From positions 39,331,001-39,395,000 of the forward strand of contig JASDFA010000019.1 in the NCBI GenBank assembly GCA_035772735.1: a stretch of DNA of 64,000 nt, written 5' to 3'. The notes under the pieces were generated by a model. That model was not told where the DNA came from. It was given only the letters and a program-made list of their open reading frames with translations, and ran no database searches. This document shows positions 22,416 through 33,470 of the stretch, piece after piece. A program made the translations under genes and the position numbers. Source of the DNA: Datura wrightii. Lineage: Eukaryota; Streptophyta; Magnoliopsida; Solanales; Solanaceae. Numbering within the stretch: the first letter of the stretch is position 1; each line of letters opens with the position of its first letter.

Positions 22416-23294
22416 GTGAATGTGGTGACCACAAGGAGTGGTTTGCAGCTGAAAGAGGTGGAACCAGAAAGACCACCTCAACAATCGGGAGCAGCAGAAG
22501 TTGAGAGGGAGCAAAGTGATGAGAGGGGGAAGGAAAAGGAAGCTGAATCAGAAAGACCACCACCCCCGTTCCCTCAAAGATTAAAGAAACACAAGGAGGA
22601 GGCGTGTTTCAAGAAATTCATGGAGGTGCTGAAACAGGTACATATTAACTTACCTCTTGTTGATGTTTTGCAGGGAGTGCCAAAGTATGCAAAGTACATA
22701 AAGGACATCGTGGAAAATAAAAGTCGGTTGACTGAGTATGCTACGGTAGCTCTCACGGAGGAGTGCACTTCCCGGATACAAAACCGTTTGCCCACAAAGC
22801 TCAAAGATCCTGGGAGCTTTAGTATACAAATTACAATTGGGCAGAGTATCCGAGCTCGCGAATTATGTGATTTGGGAGCGAGCATTAATTTGATGCCGTC
22901 ATCGATATTCAAGAAGTTGGGTTTAGGGAGTCCTAAACCAACAACAGTGATCTTGCAACTAGCGGATTGGTCCTTATCCAGACCTGATGGCATTGTGGTG
23001 GATGTGCTGGTGCAAGTGGGCTCCCTTATCTTCCCGGTAGATTTCGTCGTGCTGGATTTTGAACCAGACGCGGAAGTACCATTTATTTTGGGACGTCCTT
23101 TCTTGGGGATCGGGAAAGCGCTAATTGATGTAGCTGCAGGGAAGCTAACCATGCGGGCACACAACAAGGTGGAAGTGTTCGATGTATATAAGGCCCCCAA
23201 GCTCCCAACTGTGTACGAGGAACTCTCGGTGATCAACGTGATTGATCGAGGTGATGATGCTCAGATAGTTGAATCACGAGAGTTAATGGGCTAA
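22416..23294 (+). pseudogene. Athila-type aspartic protease (B)
   Basis: 292 open codons in the same frame as gag, part of a single gag-pro polyprotein. A charged, proline-rich linker (RPPPPFPQRLKKHKEE) leads to a conserved segment, then the catalytic DLGAS at 22869 (LCDLGASINLMPSS) and the ILGRPFL motif, both diagnostic of Athila proteases. It would cleave gag-pro inside virus-like particles. It ends at TAA where A reads on for four codons. No RT follows; about 110 bp downstream is the conserved hairpin. The enclosing gag-pro frame carries two upstream stops, so I class it as a pseudogene although this segment is intact. Confidence 0.85.
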
Positions 23295-23414
23295 CCACCG
23301 GAGCGATGTAAGCACTATTGGGGTGAGGACGATGGTCGAGAGAAAACCTCCGTCACCCTAGAAGATGACTGAGCTGAATGACATCGAGCCGCGACGGTAA
23401 ACCAGGCGCTGCAA

Positions 23415-23426
23415 GGGAGGCAACCC
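23415..23426 (+). other. GGGAGGCAACCC hairpin after the protease gene (B)
   Basis: ggcgctgcaagggaggcaaccc: the same sequence block as in A, C and E, but the outer stem is weakened here to about 3 bp. Confidence 0.55.
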
Positions 23427-23674
23427 GTGAAATTTTTCTTTGTAAATTGTGAATAGATTTATTTTTCTTTTTTTTTTGATTATCAACAAAATTTTTAGTT
23501 ATTATTTTTGTTTTTATTTTTATTTTGAGTGAAACCTATAATTCTAACCAATTTCTTACCGTAAGATGAATTTTAGGTTGAATGGAGGATAAATGTGCAA
23601 GGGATCGCAAAGGAAAATTCGAGGTATGAAAAATAATAAAAAGTGGCAAAACAGTGAGCTAGGGCAATGGCTCC

Positions 23675-23714
23675 GTGTCACGGAGGAGGGCCTCCGCGTT
23701 ACCCTCTGTGACAC
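23675..23714 (+). repeat. 40-bp palindromic unit, internal promoter, distal (B)
   Basis: Arms GTGTCACGGAG/CTCTGTGACAC (one mismatch) with centre CTCCGCG. The next unit starts 100 bp on. Confidence 0.8.
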
Positions 23715-23774
23715 GTTGAGGTGTAAATCTGGAATGTTGTTAAAAAAATTCCAGAACACCCACGCGACAGCTCC

Positions 23775-23814
23775 GTGTCACGGAGGGCATGCTCCGCGTT
23801 ACCCTTCGTGACAC
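23775..23814 (+). repeat. 40-bp palindromic unit, internal promoter, proximal (B)
   Basis: Arms GTGTCACGGAG/CTTCGTGACAC (one mismatch). It ends 8 bp before the TATA-like sequence at 23823. Confidence 0.8.
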
Positions 23815-23822
23815 GTTGAAGT

Positions 23823-23828
23823 GTATAT
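23823..23828 (+). promoter_or_regulatory. TATA-like box of the internal ORF2 promoter (B)
   Basis: gtatatcc, weaker than its counterpart in A (TTATATAT) but at the same place after the second palindrome. A shared 'gacgggtcacaccggg' follows in both. Confidence 0.4.
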
Positions 23829-24017
23829 CCCGACGGGTCACACCGGGTCTGCGGGTGACTCGCGCGAATTTCCCACTTTTAAACCCCGATTCCCCCTCAA
23901 TTTTCCTCATTTCTCATACCCTCCATGACCAACGTCCCAAAAACCCCTTCCCCCTCAACGTGACATGGACTTAGGCTAAGAATTTCATCGAGTTTTCATC
24001 AATTCTTCGAATTCAAG

Positions 24018-24698
24018 GTATGTTCTTCAATTCTATCTCATTTCTTGTCGATTTTCATCGAGATTGAACATGTGATATGAGTTAAAATTTCCCTAAGTAG
24101 AAATTAAGCTTAAATTCAATTGAATTATTGTTGATTGATGTTCGGAGTATCATTGCGATTGCTTGAACTCGTTAATTACATAGTTTAATTGAATTTTTTT
24201 TATAAAATCATAGCTAGGGCTTGCCTTTGAGTTTGAAATGGAAAAACTTAGTTGAACTAGTGAAATTCATGCTGGGTTGTACATGTTGAGTGAGATGAGT
24301 CGATGTGTTAACTGTTACTATGCTAAAAGACCGACGGATTCTTGGGTGAAGGAAATAGTGGAATTTGCAAGAATTGGGTAAATTGTAGAGGATCATGTAG
24401 TAAATTTTTCTTTTGTTTCTCCGTGCTAAGTTCTATGGGATAAAATGTTATCGATGGTAATGATTGTGGCTAGCTGTATGAAGTCTGAGTAGTACATAGA
24501 ATATATACCATTGAATTCTCCAAATGCACTAAGCATATTTGTTATGTTTGTCGTTTGTTTGTGTAAGTAAGCACGATGTTGCCTTAATGTTGTAATTTTA
24601 GCTAAGGACTAAGTGTGGGGTAGCCTAGCTTAACTTAACCTTAGTCGAAGCAAATTTTAAATTGGCTTAACATTGATCTTGTCTATTTGGGTTGACAG
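24018..24698 (+). other. Predicted intron in the ORF2 5' UTR (B)
   Basis: Donor TTCAAG|GTATGT at 24018 and acceptor TTGGGTTGACAG at 24698, 681 bp and AT-rich. The ATG of ORF2 is 6 bases downstream. The predicted first exon is about 160 nt and non-coding. Confidence 0.6.
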
Positions 24699-24703
24699 GA
24701 AAA

Positions 24704-25922
24704 ATGGCAAGCAGACAGGACAAGGGAAAAGGTGCATCAACATCTGGCGCCGAAAGAAAAAGAATCAGACTGGGCACAGCGGTCCCAGCAGCACCAGCGG
24801 TTCCACGCGGCCAACACCGTCAATATGGAACCAGGTGGGTGACAGAGGAGGGGAAGAAGTGGTATGCGAAACACAAGGAGAGCAAGTACTTTCCCGAGGA
24901 ACACATAGCAAGGGAACCGTTGGCACAGGAGTTCCCCAGGATTGTCCAGAGGATCGAGGCAGCTGGGCTGAACTTCATTTTTGAAGAGCCCAAAGAATGC
25001 AACTTGCACTTGATTCGGGAATTCTACGCCAATTGGAACCCAACTCTTAGAAGTCACACCACCAAAATAAGGGGCAAATAGTCACTTTTGAGCCCCACCA
25101 CCTCAATGCTATCTTAGGGGCGCGGGACACAGACGTCCACGTACTTCGACAGCTGAATATCACTCCACCATATGCGGACATCAGACGCACTTTGTGTGGA
25201 CCCAATCGACGGCTAGGTGGAGCAGACATAAGGAGAGGGGCTACCATTAGACTTTGCCCTACTCACAGATGAACAGGGAAGACAAGATATGGCTTAAGAT
25301 CATGTGTTCCTGCCTAATCCCGGGGGTCCATATGACGGATGTAACCCGGGATCGTGTATGCTTGGTGTACGCCCTGATGAAAGGGCTAGAGATCAATGTG
25401 GGGGCGGTGATTATCTCCACCATGAAGAGAGCTCGGTTGCATCAGGGGCACACATACGGATTTGGTGGATTACTCACCACATTCCTGAGGGGCCTGGATA
25501 TTGAGGAAGAGGCCCTTGACTATATCCCGCAGATGGAGCGGCGGGCCTTAGATGTCACCAAAACTAAGGCTCCCGACACCACCCACGGGCTAGTGCTTAC
25601 ACTAGCCGAGCGACATGCTCGGGATGATCAGTACATGGCTCACATGTACGGGATGCAGATGCTCCAGCTACGGATAGGCGGGAGGCCGACAACAGGGGAG
25701 GAGCTATGGCAGCTCGAGCTAGACTACCCTTTTGGCAAAAATGCCAGGGCTCTATGCCGAGTGGGGCCAGCTTTTGTAGATCCCACGGATGATGATGTCC
25801 CCACAGATGAGGAGACACGTCGTGATGACTCCAATGTGGAGTCCGATGATGACGATGGGGGTGATTCATACATGGGAGACGAAGCAGCAGCACCTGATGA
25901 AGAAGTGGAGTATTTTGATTGA
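24704..25922 (+). pseudogene. ORF2 of element B: 'putative plant transposon protein'-like
   Basis: About 400 codons, near-complete. ATG 24704 (MASRQDKGKG) is preferred over ATG 24692, which lies upstream of the splice acceptor. The first piece (to 25081) has a basic N-terminus with RKRIRLG and the core LIREFYANWNPTLRS. A 1-bp loss near 25070 relative to A brings in a stop at 25079. The second piece (25254-25922) contains IWLKIMCSCLIPGVHMTDV, INVGAVIISTMKRARL and an acidic tail with DDDVPTDEETRRDD closing EEVEYFD. This pattern matches the plant-specific family annotated 'putative plant transposon protein'; function not known. It sits where RT-integrase, or the env-like gene of Athila, would be. 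Confidence 0.75.
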
Positions 25923-27677
25923 TCAGGGAGTTCCACCACCCAATTTTTGTGCTAAGTGAATTTTTGTGAACACTGGGGACAGTGTTCGAGAGAAGTGTGG
26001 GGTGGGAGTAGTTAGGTGATGGTTTTGTTGTTGTGTATGTTCTGTTCTGTTGTTGTGCCTAATGAAAACTTTTGTGACCCTGTGATTTGTGATTGTGAAG
26101 TTTTTGTCCTGTATTGTAATTAAATGTGAAACTGTTGTGTGCTGCTGAATATTTTGCTAGCTGATTTTGTACATATTTTTGTTTTATTGAAATGATCGAT
26201 ATTTTTAAATTTTTTTAAATTCTTGGGTTTCTCGGCGTTTGTTTTTGGTTCTTTTACCGAGAATGGTCCCATTGAACCGAAGTCCTAGTTAGTGACCGTT
26301 CCCTATGATGGATGGATGACGACCGTCTTAAGGGAAATGTAGTCGTTAGGAGTAGATTTTTTCATTTATTTTTTAGTTGTTTTCTTTTGTGGGGTGCATC
26401 CCAAAACCTGTAGTTACTTTATGGTTGCGGAATCCTGGTTGCGTGTTGTACATGATATTCGAAATGCAAAGGTGATTTGTATGAAAGCATGCAACTTTGT
26501 AAATATGTTGAGATACCTAGGCCATAGAGTCGATTCAGTGTGATTGAGGCTTAATGTTTGAATTCTTGTAATTAGCTGATTGAAGAGTCTGTGAATACGT
26601 CTTGAATTGAGCATGTGCAATAAGTGTGAAGTGAGGTTTTGTTTATTCCATGCCATTGTGAAGTGTCTAGAACTTGCCTGGTGTGTGTACGAAACGAAAT
26701 GAAGGAGGTGTATTGTAGGAAAGGATGTAGGCATTTCTTTGTGTTAACCGAAAGTTTCTCTGTTTCATTATTGTACCCACCTTGAATGTACACCCTAGTT
26801 AGCCCGTTGAGCCTTTAGCCTATTATTTTTTTCTTGTGTCAAAATGTGTAAACCGAGCTTTACCCCTTCTTTTCATTAGCCGTAAATTGATCCAAAAACT
26901 CTTAAGCGCTTAAGAAGAGAAAAAATTTTTCCCAAAGTGTCAAAGAGTGAGAATGGTGAAAAGAAAAGAAAAGCAGAGTGATGAAAGGAAAGAAAAGGTT
27001 GAAGGTGCACTTGTTATAAATAAAATATAATGAAGGTGTCTGAATAATCTTTGTTATCGAGTCAAGTGTGCTTAAAGATATGGGCCAAACTAAAGACAGA
27101 CTTCAAGAAGGGGAGGATGAAGGAAAAAACAATGCCCATGAGTTTGATGGATGTATTGAAAAGGCGCTTAAGGATGCTAGTGGCTATTATTGGCTAGCCC
27201 AATATTTACTAGTTCCGTAGCTTACATTACAACCCGTTAAAGTCCTACGTGATCCTACATCACATTTCCTTATATTAGTGGAGTAATACACTAAGGGCAA
27301 GCCTATGGTTCATGACATGATGCATGTGAATTCTTTTGGGAGAGAGAGTGAAATTGTGTTTATATGCCCCTGCATGTAACCGTTAGAGTTCATGTGATTA
27401 AAAAGGGGAAAATTCTCTTGCGTTGTGAGGGCAAATGCTTGATGAGAGATTAAGTTTCGTGTCGGATATCTTGATCAGCTGATTCGCATGAGTTTGCCAA
27501 TATCGAGAGTTGATTCTTAAGTCTAGGAGGTCTTGAGGTGTTGAAGGTCATTAGATTGATAGGACCATGCGTGTTTTCTTGATGATTTGCTGTATTGAAT
27601 AATCGGTATGACCGTAGCCTGAATTGTCGAACCAAAGTAGCCAGGTTGGGGTGTAAATTGCATGAGGTGTAAGATTG
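25923..27677 (+). other. 3' untranslated region of ORF2 in B
   Basis: Non-coding, colinear with 7583-9341 of A in inverse orientation. It holds the conserved island at 26292-26337. Confidence 0.7.
26292..26337 (+). other. Conserved 3'-UTR island (B)
   Basis: Contains gatggatgacgaccgtctta inside a TTCCCT...AGGGAA inverted repeat, nearly identical to A and recognisable in E. Confidence 0.6.
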
Positions 27678-27695
27678 TTGTTTGGGGACGAACAA
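27678..27695 (+). other. Hairpin 5' of the PPT (B)
   Basis: TTGTTTG-GGGA-CGAACAA: one G-T wobble relative to A, so the 7-bp stem is retained. Confidence 0.55.
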
Positions 27696-27697
27696 GG

Positions 27698-27715
27698 ATT
27701 TAAGTGTGGGGTAAG
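27698..27715 (+). other. Polypurine tract of element B
   Basis: ATTTAAGTGTGGGGTAAG directly before the 3' LTR. Confidence 0.8.
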
Positions 27716-29136
27716 TGATCTTGGGCAAATTTATATGCCCAAGTGATACTTAAATGTGTCATTTTAGCCTTGTTTATCAATCAATGTTTATACATTCTCA
27801 TGTGATTGATAATAAAATGTGAATTTATACTAACCAACATGATTAGCATTGTTTTGCAGGTGAAATGTAATTTTGGGAAGCTAAAATGCGTGTTGGGAGA
27901 GATCGGGGTTGGACTTGGATGTTAGCAATGGACAAAGCATTGGACGGCACAAATTAAAGGGGCTCCGCGATGGAGCCATGTCACGCTGCCATCGTGGAGG
28001 CCTTCTGCCTGGATAGGGAATTTTTGGCCAAATTCCAGTGTGGGTGCGCGTTGGGGCCGTGGCATGTTGGCCTAGCCCCGCGTTGCACGCCATGCCACAT
28101 TGGGCCCTATTACCTAGACAGTCAATTTCCAGTGAGGCTCCGCGTCAGTGGCGTGTCACGGAGGCAGTGCTCCGCGATGCACTCTGTGACACGTTGCTTG
28201 TTATTATGGGAAAAATTTCCACTAGTATAAATAGAACACTTAGGTTCATTTTTCAATATTCTGACTTGGTGGAGCAAGAACGTGGGTTACAGGCAGTTGA
28301 GGGGATGAAAATCTCAGGGTTTTTCTCTATCTCCTTCTTCTTTAATTCAATTTCTTGTATGTTTAACACTCATTTAACGATGTTTAATCCACAAATGAGT
28401 GGCTAATTCCTCTTCTTGCTGAGGTTAAGAACCATTGTATTGAAATGTGATTATTGATCATGTTGGGTTTTCATCTTTTCTTTCATGGTTGTTCTACTGA
28501 TTCTTGCTCTTACTGCATTAATGTGTGGCCAACGTTAATGTATATCTAAAAAGTCCGGTTTCACTCGAGAGAGCAAGAAATTGGAAAGTTGTGAATCAAT
28601 ATGATATGATCTTTTCTTAGTTTAGGAAAATTGAGAATTGATTTACCTTCAGGATAGAAATATACCTGAAAGTCGTATTAGTCAATTAAGGAACCGGTTT
28701 TGTATGGCTAGAGCATGAATTTCGTTTAATCACAGAAATGTAGGTGGACGGTTCATGATTCTTAAGTTGGGTTAAATACGAGAGTTTTGATCCATTGGAA
28801 ATAGTTCTTGACTAGCAACCGGAGGAAAAGTTAACCAAATTAAATCGATAATTTATTTCCTTACATGTTCATTTAACCTCAGCATGCTCACATTCATAGT
28901 TCAGACTCAAATTATATAATCTTTGTAGACTTAGGATAAATTAGAAATCAAAATATCAAACTCTTCTTTGCACTGTTGTCTTCATTGTTAGATTTAAATT
29001 ATAGTACACTTGAGTAGATTGCTACCTTATCCCAGTCCCTGTAGGATCGATACTAGGCTTACTTAAGCCACTTTACTACTTGTTCGACCACGTGCACTTG
29101 CATGTAGCTTTATACCCAAAGCAAAAACCCCGAACA
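27716..29136 (+). repeat. 3' LTR of element B
   Basis: 1,421 bp, same ends as the 5' LTR. It contains the palindromes at 27961-28002 and 28153-28192 and the TATA region at about 28227. Confidence 0.9.
28153..28192 (+). repeat. 40-bp palindromic unit in the B 3' LTR
   Basis: Arms GTGTCACGGAG/CTCTGTGACAC with one mismatch. Confidence 0.8.
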
Positions 29137-29141
29137 GTAGA

Positions 29142-29456
29142 AACATAACAATAATAGATAGGGAGCCATTCTGTACGGAGGAATAGAGATGGCTTGAGTG
29201 TCTGGATGAAGGTCTATGCCGAAGTCTATTTCCCACTCGGGAGGGACTCAAGGCATATTGTTGGGAAAAATGTCAGGGAATTCGCTGACAACTAGAACTG
29301 ACTGAATAGTTGGGGTCTCAAAGTTAGAATCTTTGAACCGAACTAGGTGATAGATGCACCCTTTTGAAATGTGCTTCCTTGCATTAAGGTAGGAAATAAA
29401 CAAATTCTTAGGCGCTGAACACTACCCATTCATTCTAAGACTGGCTCATTGGGAAA
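29142..29456 (-). other. X: LTR stub, deletion junction and remnant between protease and RT
   Basis: The first ~20 bases still match the X LTR at 32427. From about 29164 the sequence instead matches 42733 onward of D, just upstream of RT. The missing interval therefore spans the rest of the 3' LTR plus RT, RNase H and integrase. The junction shares only two or three bases. Confidence 0.7.
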
Positions 29457-29790
29457 CTAAAACCTGACGACTCTAGTTTTGTAATCAACTGAGGCATAAC
29501 CGGAATGTAACCAATCCATGCCAAGAATGACGTCAAAATTGACCATGTCTAGCTCTACTAGATTAGCTGGAATAACTTTACTCAACTCTGAGACTGGACA
29601 GTTTCTATATACCCAGCTGGCTCTAACTGACTGACCTACAGGGGTAGAGAGTGAGAATGGTTCTGAGAGGACTTCCAAAATGATTTCAAACTAAACCGCT
29701 ACATAAGGAGTCATGAATGATAGTGTGGATCCTGGATCTAGTAGGGAATACACATCTAGGTGGAAAATATGTAACATACCCGTGACTATG
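29457..29790 (-). pseudogene. Gypsy (Del/Tekay) aspartic protease of X
   Basis: Minus-strand retropepsin-like domain. The catalytic triad appears as LLDPGSTLSF near 29730, and the domain continues to ILGMDWL near 29525, as in D (43043-43400). TAG near 29694 replaces the Q present in D. It would process Gag-Pol, but the downstream polymerase has been deleted. Confidence 0.8.
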
Positions 29791-29899
29791 TCAGGTGAGC
29801 TCTCCTGATCCTGATGAGAGGACAAAGCATAAAAGCGATTCTGGCACTGGCCGCCATCCATACTTGAAGTATTACCCTACTGAGCTGGACGGCCTGCTG

Positions 29900-30982
29900 G
29901 GGCTGCTGAAGTGGTAGACTGATTTTTCCTGCGCCCTGCTAACGAACACTCCTTTAACCTATGACCCAACTGCCCACATCCAAAACAACCCTCTTTTCCC
30001 ATGCGGCATTCATCTGGATGGTTCCTTCCAAACTTAGGACAAGCTGGGTGACGGTTGCTGGCCCTATAAGTCTGGGACTGAGAGCTAGATGCTCCACCCT
30101 TTCGATCCTTGCGGGAAGAGAAAATAGGGTGTTGGCTGATGTGGGTGCTGGAGTCCTCTGTTTCTATTGCTATGGGCGACTACTGTCGCTGGACCTCTGG
30201 TGGCTATAATTCGACTGATCTGTTCTAGCCCGCTTGTTCTCCCGCTCAATATCATTCAAATTCTCCACCTCAATATATTGGGTATGAATGATTAGGCTAG
30301 AGAGGTCAATGTCCTTGATGAGCATCAGGGTTCTGCACTCCTTAAGTACCAATCTGACACTCCAATGACGGATTTGAGCATGCGAGCCCTTGGCTCGACT
30401 ACCGTCTCTGGAGCATACCTCGACAACCGAGTGAACTCCAATGCATACTCCTCTATGGTCCTATTACCCTGGTTTAATCTCATGAATTCAACGAACTTGG
30501 CCTCCTTTAATTCCAAAGGAAAGAATATGTCCAGAAATGTGATCGTGAAAGTATCCCACTCTACTGGCCCTGCTTCTGCTGGCCTCCCTTCCTTCCATTA
30601 GTGTACCAAATCTGTGCCACCTCTTTCAATTGGTAGACAGCCAGATCAGCACTCTCCACGGAACTAACACCCATAATACAGGTGATCTTCCACACCTCAT
30701 CTATAAACTCTTGGGGGTCCTCTCCCACCTTGGATCCATGGAAAGCTGGAGGGTTCATTCGGGTGAAATCCCAAACCTTAGCAGCTTTTGCAAATCGATT
30801 TAGGTTCACTGGAACCACCTGTTGGTGAGGTTCACTTGGTTAGTCACCATCTGAGTCAGCAGCTGGATTGCCGCTTGGAATTCTACTATGGACACTTGGT
30901 CATCCTGAGGGGCTGCTGGAGCTGGTGGGGCAGGTCGGTTGACATTGCCAGCCCTCCTTCCATTTCCTCATTTTGGAGACAT
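29900..30982 (-). pseudogene. Gypsy (Del/Tekay) gag of X
   Basis: Minus-strand gag from ATG 30982 (MSPK, then a stop), read in three frames. The capsid part (30818-30561) includes MNPPAFHGSKVGEDPQEFID. The middle part (30516-30325) has IEEYALEFTRLSRYAPE. The nucleocapsid (about 30040-29950) has CFGCGQLGHRLKEC, an intact CCHC knuckle. Frameshifts separate the parts. It is closely similar to the D gag. Confidence 0.85.
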
Positions 30983-31184
30983 ACTTTCACTAAAATGAAT
31001 AAAGAACGAGTTAAGAGGAAATTTTGGGATTTAACTTCAACGCACGATAAGGAGTATGAACAAAAGGGAGTTTCCCTATTAATGTCTTATAGCCTCCCCA
31101 TCATAAGTGTGGCATGCTTCACACCTATGAAAAGGACTCTACTTGATGCAAATTTTAAACATCCTAGGATACTCTAAACCTAGT

Positions 31185-31196
31185 GCTATGATACAA
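31185..31196 (-). other. Primer-binding site, initiator tRNA-Met type (X)
   Basis: Plus-strand gctatgatacaa, two mismatches from gctctgatacca, 4 bp inside the 5' LTR. Confidence 0.65.
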
Positions 31197-31200
31197 AGTT

Positions 31201-33465
31201 TGTCATGACTCGAGTCTACACCCTCGACGAGACACGATACTTGGTGCCACAAGTGACCCCAAGCTAACTCATGGTCTAAAATGCACTGGTAAACTAAGTA
31301 AACATAAGCGAAAGATTAACAAAAATATAAATTATCCAAGAAATATTATTTTGAAAAGAGTGAACATATCTGAAAACAATACTGAACAACTATGTCTGAA
31401 AGACAACTACTAACTGATGAGTTGTTGGGACAAGTCCCCAGCTAACTCTAAAATCGTCTAAATAAGAACTCACTAAAAAATAAATATCGTCCTTGGAAAA
31501 TGAGGACTCATCAACAGGACTGCTGCTATAATTTTCGGGAGGAACTACTGATAATGCTGAGACTGGGAACCTGCGCCCGTTTCATAATACGATACAACAT
31601 AGAAAGTATGCATTAATACTTTGAATGTACTGAGTAAGTGAGATATACAATAAGAATGGAAATAAACAACTGAACTGAAATAACATGTCAGCTAGATGTG
31701 GAGTCTGATGTATACACCCCATCAGAGAAAGCCCATTATACCTTGCCAGGTATAGTGGCTGAGTTAGGTAATCACAAGTCTAGGGCTCGATCGGCCAATA
31801 ACCTATGGTGGTAATGCATTTATGGGAACCTGGGGGCGCTGAAACTCTGGTCTGCTCGGTGCTAAGTACTACCCACGCTGGATAGTCCTAACTTGACTAC
31901 TAAGCTGATAGCTTGAAGCTGGGGTCCTGGACTAAGTCAGGAAGACTTATCTGGAAGTAACTTGAGAGTCTGTAGGACGGCATAACTAAAAATGGTGTTC
32001 TAAGACTGGTCAGAGCTACTTATATGAGAGCATTGTAACTGTCTAAAGAACTAACTAATAATTGATACTGCTGGTTCAAACACTGGTTAGAGCTGCTTAT
32101 CTAGAAACATCGTAATTGTCTAGAGGACTAACTGATAATCGAAACTAGGAAGAATTACTGAAATGAACTCCTCAAAGAACTAATTATCGTCAAACTGATT
32201 AGCTGACTTACTAAATAAAACTGAAAATGTAACTTCCTGACTGAGACTGAACTAGCATTCAGCTGACTGTGAACTCACATGATGAATAACATGGAAATTC
32301 AAGCGCTAATGGAGTCAAGCAACAAATGAATCGAATCAACCATACAAGACCCAATTTACTAAATTTATAGAGTTAGGGATAAAACCATTTCACATTAAGA
32401 AATAGTAAGATGATCACTAAGTAATAGAAACATATAAAGAATACATAGGGACAACAATCCACAAGAATTAATCAGGATCTGGATATAAATTTAACCTACT
32501 CAAAATTTCAGGGCTAGAACTGATAAGAATTACAAAGGATTTTAGGGAACAAGGGAAGAACAATTCCCTTGTTGAATTCCCACAGACTTGGTGTAGAAAT
32601 CCCGGAGAAAAACCCTTGAGAAATCTGAGAAGAAAATTGAAACCCTAGCTTCTGCTCTGTGTTTCTTGACTGAGTTTTCTATGTTCTAACTTTGAGAGAA
32701 TGAGAGGAATGAGAGAAAACTGTTGACTAACTCCCTAAATCCCTCTCTAAATAACCCAAAATGACTTAGTTTTGGGATTAAAAAGGTGGAAAGTTACTAA
32801 AATAACCCTAAAAGAAAATCTAAAAATCTGCCCAATGGGGTCCAACGAGTCACACTATGGGTCATTGGTTATGACCATGACTCTTTGGGACTAGTCGTTG
32901 GTCCTAGGTCTGAGTTTATTGCTCACGAGAAATTGGCAATGGAAGGGAACCACGACTCATTAGATGAACCAACAGGTCATTGGTACCTCTCGTTGTCACA
33001 GGTAGGATTTTTAAACAAAACTTGGGAACCCCACTAATGGATGACACAATGACTCGTTGGTTGTACTAACGGATTCTTGTATTAACTCTTCGTCACTACT
33101 GGCTTAATCAAAAAGGATTCCTGGATCCGGCAAGGGTGGCAATAATGCCTCGTCGGTTTGAACCATGAGCTGTTAGTCCCACTCGTTGGTTTAGGGGAAG
33201 GTCTGACAGGTTTCTGGACTTGGGATGTAATAGACAACCAAACAACTCGTTACTCCTTCCAACGGGTCGTCCTATGCCTCGTTGGTCCCTAAAAAGAATT
33301 TTTACAGAGCAGATAATGACTCAGACAACGGTCCGTTACAGGTGACAACGATCCATTATAGGTGGCAACGATCCGTTCCTGGGTTGTTCTGTGACAATTT
33401 TCTAGTTTTCCCTGGTTTTTCATGCAAGGTTTGAGTTTGTTCTAGGAAAGTTTTGGGGTGTTATA
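31201..33465 (-). repeat. 5' LTR of X
   Basis: 2,265 bp, minus-strand TATAACACCCC...GTCATGACA. It contains the uninterrupted counterpart of the B target site. The U3 side (about 32840-33370) is rich in acgactcgtt/acgggtcgt-like motifs. No genes. Confidence 0.85.
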
Positions 33466-33470
33466 GTAGC

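Larger units (their letters stand above)
19410..29136 (+). mobile_element. Athila-type non-autonomous retrotransposon B (gag-pro plus ORF2)
   Basis: 9.73 kb, plus strand: LTRs 19410-20832 and 27716-29136, PBS, gag, protease, hairpin, palindromes, intron, ORF2, 3' UTR, PPT. RT and integrase are absent, so movement would need another element's enzymes. The LTRs differ at about 55 sites by eye, more than those of A. It is the best-preserved copy: gag-pro keeps one frame with only a few nonsense changes and ORF2 has one clear frameshift. Confidence 0.9.
17995..33465 (-). mobile_element. Del/Tekay-type Gypsy element X, internally deleted, carrying B
   Basis: Minus-strand element with 5' LTR 31201-33465, PBS 31185-31196, gag, protease and a 3' LTR (17995-19409 plus a stub at 29142-29164). 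RT, RNase H, integrase and much of the 3' LTR are gone: at about 29164 the LTR is joined directly to sequence upstream of RT. Element B occupies 19410-29136. Protease and knuckle motifs match the complete relative D. Confidence 0.85.

Noticed and set aside
22574..23236. 220-codon minus-strand frame opposite the B protease (also 12044-12502 in A, 54542-54811 in E).
   Set aside because: Shadow of the protease frame, with no family motif of its own.
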